DNA of 64,000 nt from Streptomyces atratus (GTDB lineage Bacteria > Actinomycetota > Actinomycetes > Streptomycetales > Streptomycetaceae). The position numbers were made by a program, and so were the translations under genes. The DNA is taken from assembly GCF_900119365.1 (NCBI RefSeq), contig NZ_FPJO01000002.1, forward strand, positions 62,001 to 126,000, in the 5' to 3' direction. Shown one piece after another: positions 53,402 to 61,951 of the stretch (position 1 is the first letter of the stretch; each line of letters opens with the position of its first letter). The notes below the pieces were generated by a model that made no database searches, was not told the DNA's origin, and saw only the letters and a program-made list of their open reading frames with translations.

Positions 53402-54328
53402 TCAGTCCGTCTTCAGCAGATGCCGGTAGCTGTCCGGATGCTCCCGCAGGAAGGCGGCCAGGCTCGTCGCCGGATGCCCGGTGAGGTCCGGCACCGCTTC
53501 CGAGACCGTGGCCATCTCGCCGGTGGCGATGGCCTCGTACGACGTCACCCAGCCGGCCACCTCCCAGTCCTCGGCACCGTACTGCGCCCGGGAGGCGTAG
53601 GCCTCCTCGCGGGTCTCCGGCAGGTAGGTGACGGTCCGGCCGGTGACCCTGCTGAGCTCCTCGGCCGCCTCGGCGAGGGTGAACGCCTCCGGGCCCGTGA
53701 GGTCGTAGGTGATCGCGTCGTAGCGGGTGTCGTCGCTCTCGGTGTCGGCCAGCAGGACGGCGACCGCGACGTCCGCGATGTCGTCGTGCGCCACCGCCGC
53801 CACCCGGCCGTCCCCGGCCGGGCCGCGCAGCACCCCGTCGGCGCCGGTCATGGCCGGGATCCCGGCCAGGTACAGACTGTCGCGCAGGAAGGTGTAGCGG
53901 ACATCGGCGGCCCGGATGTGCGCCTCGGTGTGCCAGTGGTCCCGGGCGAAGGTGAACGTGGCGTCCGGCGCCGCGCCCAGGAAGGAGACGTACACGATGC
54001 GCTCGACGCCCACGGCGACCGCCGCGTCCACGGCCGTCGTGTGCTCGCGCACCCGGTACGGGCTCTCGTGCGCCGAGACGAGGAACAGCGTGTGCGCCCC
54101 GGCCAGGGCGCGGCGCATGGCCTCCCCGTCGCCGTACGGGGCGGGCGGCGCGGCGACGGCGCCGGGCAGTTCGGGCAGCCGGGACGGGTCGCGCCCGAGG
54201 AGCCGCACGGGCACGCCGGCACGCGCCAGACGCCGCGCGACACGGCCGCCGACGGCTCCGCCCGCGCCGGTGACGGCGACGATGGGTGCGCCCGGGTTCT
54301 CCGGGCCGGTGGGGGGTGGGTTGTTCAT
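53402..54328 (-). CDS. NmrA-like NAD(P)-binding protein / SDR
   Basis: A 308-residue atypical short-chain dehydrogenase. N-terminal dinucleotide loop VTGAGGAVGGRVARRLARAG (G-x-x-G-x-x-G), then RLLGRDPSRLP and HTLFLVSAHESPY. The fold matches NmrA/TMR-type proteins such as NAD(P)H:quinone oxidoreductase QOR2. The active-site Tyr-x-x-x-Lys is not evident, so it may be a redox sensor or oxidoreductase. It overlaps the DUF952 gene by 4 bases. Confidence 0.85.
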   Translation of the reverse strand: MNNPPPTGPENPGAPIVAVTGAGGAVGGRVARRLARAGVPVRLLGRDPSRLPELPGAVAAPPAPYGDGEAMRRALAGAHTLFLVSAHESPYRVREHTTAVDAAVAVGVERIVYVSFLGAAPDATFTFARDHWHTEAHIRAADVRYTFLRDSLYLAGIPAMTGADGVLRGPAGDGRVAAVAHDDIADVAVAVLLADTESDDTRYDAITYDLTGPEAFTLAEAAEELSRVTGRTVTYLPETREEAYASRAQYGAEDWEVAGWVTSYEAIATGEMATVSEAVPDLTGHPATSLAAFLREHPDSYRHLLKTD

Positions 54329-54684
54329 GCGGGGGCGCCTTCCTTGCGTGGCCAGGGCCGCACCTCCACGACCGCGTCCACCGGGACGGGACCGTAGATG
54401 TGCGGGAACTCCTCGCCGCCGGGCACGATGGACTCGTACCGTACGGGCACCGGGAGCCGGTCGGGATCGATGACCAGGACCACGAGTTCCTGGTCGCCGG
54501 TCCCGGCCCCGCTCCCGGCGCCGTACAGCATCTCGACCACGCCGGCGAGCTGGTGCGGCAGCGAGCAGTGGATGAAGCCCTCTTCGTGCAGGGTGCGGCC
54601 GCGGGTGGACATCTCGTACGTCCCGATCCCGCGGGCCGCCTCCCACAGGGGGCCTTCGGTGAGGTGCAGCAGCAGTTCGGCCAT
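54325..54684 (-). CDS. DUF952 family protein
   Basis: A 119-residue protein with the conserved DUF952 pattern: LLHLTEGPLWEAARG, EEGFIHCSLPHQL, LVVLVIDPDRL and FPHIYGPVPVDAV. Biochemical role unknown. It overlaps the next gene by 4 bases and follows the epimerase gene by 9 bases, so the three are one transcription unit. Confidence 0.87.
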   Translation of the reverse strand: MAELLLHLTEGPLWEAARGIGTYEMSTRGRTLHEEGFIHCSLPHQLAGVVEMLYGAGSGAGTGDQELVVLVIDPDRLPVPVRYESIVPGGEEFPHIYGPVPVDAVVEVRPWPRKEGAPA

Positions 54685-54693
54685 GGGCCAAAA

Positions 54694-55749
54694 CTAGCCG
54701 CGTCGACGCGCCCTCCGGGCCATCAGCGCGGCCGCCGTGTCCGCCAGGAGTTCGGCCTCCACGCCCGGGTCCAGGCCGACCGCGGGCCGGTCCGGGCGCT
54801 GCGGGGCCTCTCCGCCCAGCTCCTCCAGCCACTTCCAGGTGTCGGCGACCGTCTCCTCGACCGGGCGGCAGCGCAGGCCGGTCGCGTACGCCTTGCTGAC
54901 GTCTCCGCAGTGCAGGGTGTCGTACAGCTCGCCCGGCGGCAGCCAGACCGGCAGATCGCTCCACGGCTCCACGCCCGCCGCGAGAATCTTCTCCGCGGAC
55001 GTCCAGCGCAGTGCCGCGTCGGAGCCGGTGACACGCACACAGGCCTCCAGCAGTTGCCCCATGGTGGCGTGGCCCGGGCGGCTGACCAGGTTGTACGGTC
55101 CGTGCAGACCGCCGCGGGCGGCGTCCAGCAGCCAGTTCGCGAGGTCGCGGGCGTCGATGTACTGAAGCCTCAGATCCGGTGTGCCCGGGGCCAGTACGGG
55201 CCCGCCGCGAGCGATCCGCCGCAGCCACCAGGGCAGTCTGCCGATGTTCTCCCAGGGACCCAGGATCAGTCCCGCGCGGGCGAGGAGGGCCCGGTCGCCG
55301 AAGGCGTCGAGCGCGGCCAGTTCGCCGCCGCGCTTGGCCAGGGGGTACGAGACGTCCCCGCCCGCGTCGGGCGAGGCACCGGCCACCAGCGGACCCTCCT
55401 CCGGCAGGCCGGCCGGGGCCGGGTAGTCGTACACGGAACGGCTGGAGACGTAGGCGTACCGGGCGGCCCGGCCGGCCAGCAGACGGGCCGCGTCCCGTAC
55501 CGCCGAGGGGGCGCCGCTCCAGGTGTCGACGACCAGGTCCCAGGCGTACCCGCCGTCGGGGCCGTCGCCCGGTCCGGCCAGGGCGGCGAGGCCGTCCTCG
55601 GTGGTGCGGTCGCCCAGGAGCTCCGTCACGCCCGGCGGGGGTTCGTGCCGGCCTCGGTGGAACACCGTGACGTCCCAGCCCCGCGCCAGCGCCGCCTCGG
55701 TGACGGCGCGCCCGACGAATTCCGTACCGCCCAGCATCAGAAGCCTCAT
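54694..55749 (-). CDS. NAD-dependent epimerase/dehydratase family protein
   Basis: A 351-residue extended SDR. The Rossmann loop LMLGGTEFVGRAVTEAAL is at the N-terminus; DLVVDTWSG and YAYVSSRSVYDYP follow, with SYPLAKRGGE bearing the catalytic Tyr-x-x-x-Lys. It resembles Streptomyces NAD-dependent epimerases that may act on sugars. The start at ATG 55749 fits the family N-terminus; an upstream extension of the frame runs antisense through the LysR gene. The substrate is unknown. Confidence 0.87.
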   Translation of the reverse strand: MRLLMLGGTEFVGRAVTEAALARGWDVTVFHRGRHEPPPGVTELLGDRTTEDGLAALAGPGDGPDGGYAWDLVVDTWSGAPSAVRDAARLLAGRAARYAYVSSRSVYDYPAPAGLPEEGPLVAGASPDAGGDVSYPLAKRGGELAALDAFGDRALLARAGLILGPWENIGRLPWWLRRIARGGPVLAPGTPDLRLQYIDARDLANWLLDAARGGLHGPYNLVSRPGHATMGQLLEACVRVTGSDAALRWTSAEKILAAGVEPWSDLPVWLPPGELYDTLHCGDVSKAYATGLRCRPVEETVADTWKWLEELGGEAPQRPDRPAVGLDPGVEAELLADTAAALMARRARRRG

Positions 55750-55822
55750 GGCACCGACTCTGCCCGCCGGGCGGCCCGGTGGGAACCGGTCCTCGCTCTC
55801 GGCGGAATCGGGAACCCGTGCT

Positions 55823-56776
55823 TCACGGCGTCCGGGCGAGCGGGCTGCGGTTGCGCAGCAGCCACTGGTGGTACCCGGCCGCGCGCCGGGCCGCCTCCCG
55901 GTAGGCCGCCTCCAGCTCCCCGTACACCGTCGCCGTGTCGACGCCCGGCCGGGACACCAGCAACAGCCGTACGGCGAGGGGGTCGTCGCGCAGCGGGCGG
56001 ATCGCCATGTCGTCGCGCGGTCCGGAGGTGGGCTGGCAGGGGGCGACCGCTTCGCCGAGCACGATGAGGGAGGCGGCGGTGAGGTAGTCGCCGTGCAGCA
56101 CGGTCGGCGCGAGACCGGCCTCGTCGAACACCCGGCGCAGCCCGTCCCATTCGCCGTCCACCGTGGGGTCGACCATCCACCGGTCGGCGGCCAGGTCGAC
56201 GAGGTCGACCACGGGCCGGCCGGCGGCCGGGTGGTCCCTGGCCATGGAGATGAACTGCGGTTCACGGTCCAGGAGTACGCGCTGTTCCAGGCCGTCGGGG
56301 ACGGCCAGCGGGCAGCCCTCGACCTCGTGCACGAAGGCGACGTCGAGCCCGCCCGCCCCGACATCGCGGAGCAGCGCGCGGGCCGATACGTCGACCCGCA
56401 GCGAGATGTCCGTGCCGGGGAGCCGGAGCCGCAGCCTGCGCAGCCAGCCGCCGATGACCCGGCTCGCCGTGCAGCCGATGCGCAGCCGGGGCCCGGAGGC
56501 CCGGACCGCGTCGGCCTCCGCCTTCGCGTCGCTGACCAGGGCGGTCATTCCGTCGACCAGGGGGCGGGCCCGGCTGAGGACGGAGCGGCCGAGCAACGTC
56601 GGCCGGCAGCCGGTCCGTTCGCGGCGGAACAGCTCGGCGCCCAGGGTGTTCTCGATCCGGCGCAGCTGGGTGGTCAGGGAGGGCTGGCTCACGCCCAGTC
56701 TGCGGGCGGCTTGGTGCAGGCTGCCCGTGTCCGCGATGGCGCACAGCGCCCTGAGGTGTCTCACCTCAAGCTCCAT
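55823..56776 (-). CDS. LysR-family regulator divergent from snapalysin
   Basis: A 317-residue LysR regulator. The helix-turn-helix is [30 protein letters not shown]... near residues 8-40, and the C-terminal effector domain follows ([28 protein letters not shown]). It is transcribed away from the snapalysin gene, the arrangement known for the activator of snpA in S. lividans and S. coelicolor. The palindrome at 56886-56908 is its probable binding site. The inducer is unknown. Confidence 0.9.
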   Translation of the reverse strand: MELEVRHLRALCAIADTGSLHQAARRLGVSQPSLTTQLRRIENTLGAELFRRERTGCRPTLLGRSVLSRARPLVDGMTALVSDAKAEADAVRASGPRLRIGCTASRVIGGWLRRLRLRLPGTDISLRVDVSARALLRDVGAGGLDVAFVHEVEGCPLAVPDGLEQRVLLDREPQFISMARDHPAAGRPVVDLVDLAADRWMVDPTVDGEWDGLRRVFDEAGLAPTVLHGDYLTAASLIVLGEAVAPCQPTSGPRDDMAIRPLRDDPLAVRLLLVSRPGVDTATVYGELEAAYREAARRAAGYHQWLLRNRSPLARTP

Positions 56777-56885
56777 ACGGTCGAGCGTAGGGCGGCGGGC
56801 GACGGTCGCACCAGACTCCCCAATCGCATCAAAGCCCTTTAATTCACCCGGAGTTGGCGGACTCTTCGGCGGCGGTACCGGGGTT

Positions 56886-56908
56886 GGCGATAGCCCGGTG
56901 CTATCGCC
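56886..56908. promoter_or_regulatory. LysR-type operator between lysR and snapalysin
   Basis: Perfect inverted repeat GGCGATAG (56886-56893), 7-base spacer, CTATCGCC (56901-56908), a typical LysR site shape. A TTGACA box (56911-56916) follows toward the snapalysin gene. Confidence 0.7.
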
Positions 56909-57020
56909 GGTTGACATCATCCGCCGCGGCTCCCGCTCGCCGACACTCTCTCCGTACCGCACCCGTCCGAGTCCGATCATCGGACGGGTTCATCGGACCG
57001 GTAACGGTAGGAGACCCCCC

Positions 57021-57695
57021 ATGAGACACCCCAGGACCGTCATGTCGGCCGTGGTCGGCCTCGGCTTCGGCCTAGCGGCCGCGCTGGGCACGGCACCGGC
57101 GATCGCCTCCTCGGCCCCCGCCGCAGCACCCACCACCACGTCGGACGCCCGCGCCGGCTACACCGCCTACGCCGGGTCGCACGAGAACGCCGCCGCGAAC
57201 AAGGCGTTCTTCGAGGCGGTCGCCAAGTCCGTGGCGAAGAAGCGGGCGGCGAACCCCGGCGCCCAGTCGGTCACCGTCGTCTACAGCACCTCCAACGCGC
57301 CCAGCTTCCGTACCCAGATAGCCAACAGCGCGCAGATCTGGAACAGCTCCGTCTCCAGCGTCCGCCTGCAGGAAGGCTCGAACGCCGACTTCACCTACTA
57401 CGAGGGCAATGACTCCCGGGGCTCGTACGCGAGCACCGACGGGCACGGCAACGGGTACATCTTCCTGGACTACGCACAGAACCAGCAGTACGACTCGACC
57501 CGCGTCACCGCGCACGAGACCGGGCATGTGCTCGGCCTGCCGGACCACTACTCCGGCCCGTGCAGCGAACTGATGTCGGGCGGCGGCCCCGGCCCGTCCT
57601 GCACCAACCCGTACCCCAATACGAACGAGCGCAGCCAGGTCAACTACCTGTGGCAGTACGGCTTCGCGGCTTCTCTCGCGCGCAGCGCCTCCTGA
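57021..57695 (+). CDS. snpA: Snapalysin, secreted small neutral zinc protease
   Basis: A 224-residue preproenzyme. Signal peptide at about 1-30 ([23 protein letters not shown]), a short propeptide, then the mature protease. The zinc-binding motif [15 protein letters not shown] gives ligands His165, His169 and Asp175, the hallmark of snapalysin rather than thermolysin. Two cysteines (GPCSEL, PSCTNP) probably form a disulfide. Secreted for protein degradation in development. Divergent LysR is the likely activator. GTAGGAG lies upstream of ATG 57021. Confidence 0.93.
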   Translation: MRHPRTVMSAVVGLGFGLAAALGTAPAIASSAPAAAPTTTSDARAGYTAYAGSHENAAANKAFFEAVAKSVAKKRAANPGAQSVTVVYSTSNAPSFRTQIANSAQIWNSSVSSVRLQEGSNADFTYYEGNDSRGSYASTDGHGNGYIFLDYAQNQQYDSTRVTAHETGHVLGLPDHYSGPCSELMSGGGPGPSCTNPYPNTNERSQVNYLWQYGFAASLARSAS

Positions 57696-57724
57696 CCGTC
57701 CCGGTCCGGACGCCGTCGCTCCAC

Positions 57725-57755
57725 CGGGGCCACCTCGCAGGACGGGGTGGCCCCG
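57725..57755. terminator. Hairpin between convergent snpA and MFS genes
   Basis: 10-base perfect arms CGGGGCCACC (57725-57734) and GGTGGCCCCG (57746-57755), loop of 11 bases, between two convergent stops. Confidence 0.65.
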
Positions 57756-57762
57756 CTGCCGC

Positions 57763-59046
57763 CTACCGGTCCTGCGGTGCGGTACGGGTCAGGCGCAGTC
57801 CGACGAACAGCTGGAGCGCGGCGAGCGCGAGCAGTACGGCCAGGGGCAGCGCCCAGCCGCCGGTGACCGAGCGCAGCAGCCCGATCCCGAACGGGCCCAC
57901 CGAGGCGAGGAGATAGCCGGTGCTCTGGGAGAAGGTCGACAGCGCGGCGGTCTCCTGCGCGCTCCGGCCGCTCGCCCCGATGATGGCCAGGACCAGCGGA
58001 AACGCCCCGAGGCCGAAGCCGGTCAGCACGGCCCAGAGCACGGGCAGGGCCAACGGGGCGCAGAGCAGGCCGAGACAGCCGGCCATCAGCGCGGCGCCGA
58101 CCATGACGAACGCCAGGCGCAGCCGCGCCGCCGTCCTGGTGAGCGGCATCAGGGCGAAGGTCGAGGGTACCCCCACGATCAGCGCCAGACCGAGCATGAC
58201 CCCGGCCCGGTCGGCACTCATCCCGTGGTCGGACAGGACGGTCGGCAGCCAGCCGATGACCGCGTAGCTGTTGAGGGACTGCAGCGCGAAGAACGCGGTC
58301 ACCAGCAGCCCGAAGCGGGTGCGTCCGGCGCTCCAGGCCGAGACCGTACCGCCGTCCGCACGCCATGCGGCGGACTTCCAGGATCCCGGCCGCAGCCCCC
58401 ACACCGCCAGGGCGAGCACGGCGGGCAGGGCCCAGGCCGCCAGCCCCAGCGAGGGGTTCCCCGCCAGATCGGCGACCGGGACCGCGGCGGCCGCGGCGAC
58501 GGCCGAGCCGAGCGCCATCGTGGTGGTGTACACCCCGGTCAGCAGCGCTACACGGGCGGGGAAGTGCGCCTTGACCACCGCGGGCAGCAGGACGTTGCAC
58601 AGGGCCAGTCCCGCCGCGCCCAGCAGCGTGCCGGCCAGCAACGCCCCGGTGCCGGTCACCGCGCGCACGGCGAGCCCCACGGACAGCACCGCCAGGGCCA
58701 GCAGGACGGCACGCTCGGTGCCCACGCGCCGGGCCAGCATGGCACTGGTCGCGCCGACCGCCGCGAAGCACAGCGTCGGCAGCGTCGGGACCAGGGAGGC
58801 GACGAAGGGTCCGAAGCCCAGCTGGGTGCGGAGCTGTTCCAGCAGCGCGGACGTGCTGCTGATGCCGAGCCGCAGATTGAGTGCGATCAGGACGATGCCG
58901 ACGGCGGTCAGCCAGGCCGTGGCGGCACGGGACATCGGCGGGGCGGGGGCCGGGCGGGAGCCTGTGTCCGGGTGGGGGACGGTGTTCGGGGCGGGGGCGG
59001 CCCTCGGGGCGGGGGCAGTGTTCGGGGGGCGGCGAATGAGCGGCAT
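57763..59046 (-). CDS. MFS transporter of the CynX/NimT type
   Basis: A 427-residue major facilitator with about 12 membrane segments. Early part: WLTAVGIVLIALNLRLGISS, SLVPTLPTLCFAAVGATSAML and RRVGTERAVLLALAVLSVG, resembling cyanate/nitroimidazole CynX-NimT transporters. Start taken at ATG 59046 (MPLIRRPPN); the in-frame start at 59082 would extend into the operator. It is divergent from a FadR-type GntR regulator that probably controls it. Substrate unknown. Confidence 0.86.
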   Translation of the reverse strand: MPLIRRPPNTAPAPRAAPAPNTVPHPDTGSRPAPAPPMSRAATAWLTAVGIVLIALNLRLGISSTSALLEQLRTQLGFGPFVASLVPTLPTLCFAAVGATSAMLARRVGTERAVLLALAVLSVGLAVRAVTGTGALLAGTLLGAAGLALCNVLLPAVVKAHFPARVALLTGVYTTTMALGSAVAAAAAVPVADLAGNPSLGLAAWALPAVLALAVWGLRPGSWKSAAWRADGGTVSAWSAGRTRFGLLVTAFFALQSLNSYAVIGWLPTVLSDHGMSADRAGVMLGLALIVGVPSTFALMPLTRTAARLRLAFVMVGAALMAGCLGLLCAPLALPVLWAVLTGFGLGAFPLVLAIIGASGRSAQETAALSTFSQSTGYLLASVGPFGIGLLRSVTGGWALPLAVLLALAALQLFVGLRLTRTAPQDR

Positions 59047-59059
59047 GACAGAAACATAA

Positions 59060-59087
59060 AACGTCTGACCTTTAACGTCCAACCTTT
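59060..59087. promoter_or_regulatory. Tandem 14-bp repeat between MFS and FadR-type regulator
   Basis: Two head-to-tail copies, aacgtctgaccttt (59060-59073) and aacgtccaaccttt (59074-59087), 12 of 14 identical, in the divergent promoter region. A likely binding site for the adjacent GntR/FCD regulator. Confidence 0.6.
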
Positions 59088-59176
59088 GGAGTACGATGGT
59101 CTCCGCACCCGTTCACTCCGCTCGGGCCCACTCACCCCACGGTCGGGCCCGCTCACTCGACCAGGAAGGACCCGCC

Positions 59177-59878
59177 GTGGCTCTCCCCTCCGTCCGCCGC
59201 TCGGTGCTGGTCGACGACGTCATCCAGCGACTGCGCGACGAGATCACCTCGGGCAGATGGCCGATGGGGGCCCGCATCCCGACCGAGACGGCGCTCATCG
59301 AACAGCTCGGCGTCGCGCGGGGGACGCTCCGCGAGGCCACGCGCGCACTCATCCACGCGGGGCTGTTGCAGGCACGGCAGGGCGACGGCACCTATGTGCG
59401 CGCCACCAACGAGCTGTCCGGCGCCATCCAGCGCCTCGACAGCGAGCTGGACGAGGTCCTCGAAGTCCGCCAGGGGCTGGACGCCCAGGCCGCCCGGCTG
59501 GCCGCAGCCCGCATCACGCCCGAGGCACTGGACTGCCTCGACGCACTGCTGACCCGGCGCGCCACCGCCTGGCGGCAGCGCGACCGCGACGCGTGGATCG
59601 AGGCCGATCACGCCTTCCACCAGGCCGTCGCCGCCGGCGGCGGCAACAGCCTGTTGAACAACCTGTACGCCGCCCTCGGCCCGGCCCTGCGCCGCTCCAT
59701 GGCGGCCCACTGGGAGGACCGGGGCTTCGACGGCGCGGACCCCCGGGGGCACGAGGAACTGCTCGACGCCCTGCGCGCCGGTGACGCCGTTCGCGCGGCG
59801 CGCAGCGCCACCTCCAACATCGACGCCACCTGCGACTGGCACGCCACCACGCCGTCCGCCCGGCCCGGACGGGACTGA
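59177..59878 (+). CDS. FadR-type (FCD) GntR transcriptional regulator
   Basis: A 233-residue regulator. Winged helix near 8-75 (LVDDVIQRLRDEITSGRWP, IPTETALIEQLGVARGTLRE, RQGDGTYV), then an all-helical FCD ligand-binding domain (LDEVLEVRQGLDAQAARLAA, EADHAFHQAVAAGGG, with the His residues that usually bind a metal). GTG 59177 has AGGAAGGA 6 bases upstream, so it is preferred over 59096. Likely represses the divergent MFS transporter through the tandem repeats between them. Confidence 0.88.
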   Translation: MALPSVRRSVLVDDVIQRLRDEITSGRWPMGARIPTETALIEQLGVARGTLREATRALIHAGLLQARQGDGTYVRATNELSGAIQRLDSELDEVLEVRQGLDAQAARLAAARITPEALDCLDALLTRRATAWRQRDRDAWIEADHAFHQAVAAGGGNSLLNNLYAALGPALRRSMAAHWEDRGFDGADPRGHEELLDALRAGDAVRAARSATSNIDATCDWHATTPSARPGRD

Positions 59879-59930
59879 GCACAGGGGCCGGCCGACGGAC
59901 CCGGCGCGGGATCCGGCCGGGGCCGGACGA

Positions 59931-60605
59931 TCAGGCGAGTTCCAGCGGGAAGGCGCCCCGGTGCCCCGTACCGGCTCCCTGCTCCGGGCGGGGCTCGAAC
60001 TCGCGGCAGCTCCAGATCTCCTGGACGAACCCGGTGCGCCGGTCCCACAGATCCCGGACATCACCCTCACCGGCCGCCCCTCGGTAGGCGTCCTTGGCAC
60101 CCCGGAAGCATGCGAGGCCGCCGGACAGTCCGCGCACCGCGGCCGGGGCCGGGAAGTAGTCCGAGAAGGCGCAGGCGATGCAGGTCTGGAGACGTACTCC
60201 GGGCGGCAGGGCGCGCTGGATCGTGGCGAGGGCGGACGCGAAGTCGCTCTCGGCGCGATGGGACGTGTAGGCCGCACCGCCGAACTGCAGCTCCAGACCG
60301 AGGTACGAATCGGGGCGGCGCAGCGACAACAGGCAGCTGAGCGTGGCCTGGTGGACAGCTCCGTCCCAGATGACCGGGAGCGGTAGGTCCCACTCCAGGA
60401 CGCAGTCGCTCAGCGCACCGTCCACCAGGGTGAACCGGTCGTCGGCCGGTGGCGTGCCGACGGCCGGGGTGAGGCCGTCGAAGCTCGTGCCCTCGAAGTC
60501 GATGCCCCTTGTCCGGAGGCGTAGTTGCTGTCCATCGGTGGTGAGGACGACGGCGTCGGAACCCTGTCGGTCCCGGTACCACCCTGCCCATGACTCATCT
60601 GTCAT
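59931..60605 (-). CDS. DUF6304 family protein
   Basis: A 224-residue Streptomyces protein of unknown function. Segments WAGWYRDRQGSDAVVLTTDG, VLEWDLPLPVIWDGAV and CIACAFSDYFPAP fit the DUF6304 pattern. No signal peptide. The ATG at 60605 is inside a strong hairpin (60601-60634) and lacks a normal ribosome site, so translation may be coupled or regulated. It lies 112 bases after the encapsulin cargo gene on the same strand. Confidence 0.75.
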   Translation of the reverse strand: MTDESWAGWYRDRQGSDAVVLTTDGQQLRLRTRGIDFEGTSFDGLTPAVGTPPADDRFTLVDGALSDCVLEWDLPLPVIWDGAVHQATLSCLLSLRRPDSYLGLELQFGGAAYTSHRAESDFASALATIQRALPPGVRLQTCIACAFSDYFPAPAAVRGLSGGLACFRGAKDAYRGAAGEGDVRDLWDRRTGFVQEIWSCREFEPRPEQGAGTGHRGAFPLELA

Positions 60606-60634
60606 GGGCACGGACTGTAGCCCGTGCCCATGAC
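60601..60634 (-). promoter_or_regulatory. Hairpin covering the DUF6304 start codon
   Basis: Perfect 13-base arms gtcatgggcacgg (60601-60613) and ccgtgcccatgac (60622-60634). On the minus-strand transcript the ATG (60605) lies in the 3' arm, and no ribosome site is exposed. It may end the upstream encapsulin operon, or hide the start codon. Confidence 0.55.
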
Positions 60635-60717
60635 AGTCGCCCGCTCGCCCTCCGTTTCCTCTCACGGGCCTTGTGACCTCGGCGCCTTGTTCCCGTTCTC
60701 CTTCCTCCGCTCCGTGG

Positions 60718-61860
60718 TCAGTGGGTCCGTCGGGTGACGAACTCCGCCAGGGTCAGGAGGTCGCCCGCGCGGGCCAGGTCGGGGACCGCCCGGGAGAGGT
60801 GATGGACCGCGCGGGCCATCCGGTCCGCCGCGGCGATCTGCGCCCAGTCGCGGCCGCCGGCCCGGTCGACGGCGTCGGCGGCGCGGCTCACCTCGCCGGG
60901 CGTGTTCATCGATCCCCGGTACAGCGTGGCGAGTTCGGCCGCCGCCGGGGTGCCGGAGGTCAGTGCGGCGACGACGGGCAGGGACTTCTTGTGGGCGACG
61001 AGATCCGCCCCGACCGGCTTCCCGGTCCGCGCCGGGTCCCCCCAGATGCCGATCAGGTCGTCGATGAGCTGGAAGGCGAGGCCCGCCTCCCGGCCGAATC
61101 CGTCCATCGCGCCGACCGCCCGCTCCCCCGCGCCCGCGTACAGCGCCCCCAGCGCGCAGGCGCAGCCGAGCAGGGCGCCGGTCTTGGCGGTGGCCATGGT
61201 CAGGCACTCGTCCAGCGTGACCTCGTCGGGGCCCCGGTCCTCGAAGGCGCAGTCGGCCTGCTGGCCCGCGCACAGCTCGATGACGCAGGTCGACAGGCGC
61301 GCCGAGGCGCGGGCCCCGGCCGGGGACGAGTCCTCGGCGAGCAGCCGCTGGGCGAGGGCGAGCATGGCGTCGCCCGCGATGACCGCGTCCGGGATGCCGA
61401 AGACCGCCCAGGCGGTGGGCCGGTGACGGCGCGTCCGGTCCTCGTCGATGACGTCGTCGTGCAGCAGGGTGAAGTTGTGGGCCAGCTCCACGGCGACGGC
61501 CGCCCGTACCGCCTGTTCCTGGTCGCCGCCCAGCGCGCGGGCGGCGGCGAGAACCAGTGCGGGTCTGATCGCCTTGCCGGCCGGCCCCGAGGACGGGCTG
61601 CCGTCGGCCTCCTGCCAGCCGAAGTGGTACATCGCGACGCGGCGGATCGATCCGGGCAACGACTCGACGGCGGCGCGCAGTCGGGGATCGACGAGGGCCC
61701 GGGTCCGCTCCAGGAGCATCTCGGCCTCCTGCCCCTGCGTCGCGGTGGCGGGCGGGTCGTCGGCGCTCTGCGCCACGGGGACGGGCGGGGCACTGCCGGG
61801 CGGGGCGTCGTCGCCCGGGTTCCGGGGAGTGGGTGGTTGGGGTACGTAATGGGTCTTCAC
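60718..61860 (-). CDS. Encapsulin cargo polyprenyl diphosphate synthase
   Basis: A 380-residue isoprenyl diphosphate synthase. First Asp-rich motif LLHDDVIDEDRTRR, second LIDDLIGIWGDP, plus GKAIRPALVLAA near residue 110. The first ~70 residues are a Pro/Ala-rich disordered segment (YVPQPPTPRNPGDDAPP), typical of cargo proteins carrying a targeting peptide for family 2B encapsulins. It follows the shell gene by 91 bases with AGGAGG before GTG 61860. It probably makes geranyl- to geranylgeranyl-type diphosphate inside the compartment. The exact chain length is not known. Confidence 0.9.
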   Translation of the reverse strand: MKTHYVPQPPTPRNPGDDAPPGSAPPVPVAQSADDPPATATQGQEAEMLLERTRALVDPRLRAAVESLPGSIRRVAMYHFGWQEADGSPSSGPAGKAIRPALVLAAARALGGDQEQAVRAAVAVELAHNFTLLHDDVIDEDRTRRHRPTAWAVFGIPDAVIAGDAMLALAQRLLAEDSSPAGARASARLSTCVIELCAGQQADCAFEDRGPDEVTLDECLTMATAKTGALLGCACALGALYAGAGERAVGAMDGFGREAGLAFQLIDDLIGIWGDPARTGKPVGADLVAHKKSLPVVAALTSGTPAAAELATLYRGSMNTPGEVSRAADAVDRAGGRDWAQIAAADRMARAVHHLSRAVPDLARAGDLLTLAEFVTRRTH

Positions 61861-61951
61861 TGGGGCGTCCTCCTGGGACCGCCCCGGGCACGGCTGCCCG
61901 GTGGCGGAGGTTGACGGGGATCCGGACATCGCCGTCCGGACCCCCGAGGGG

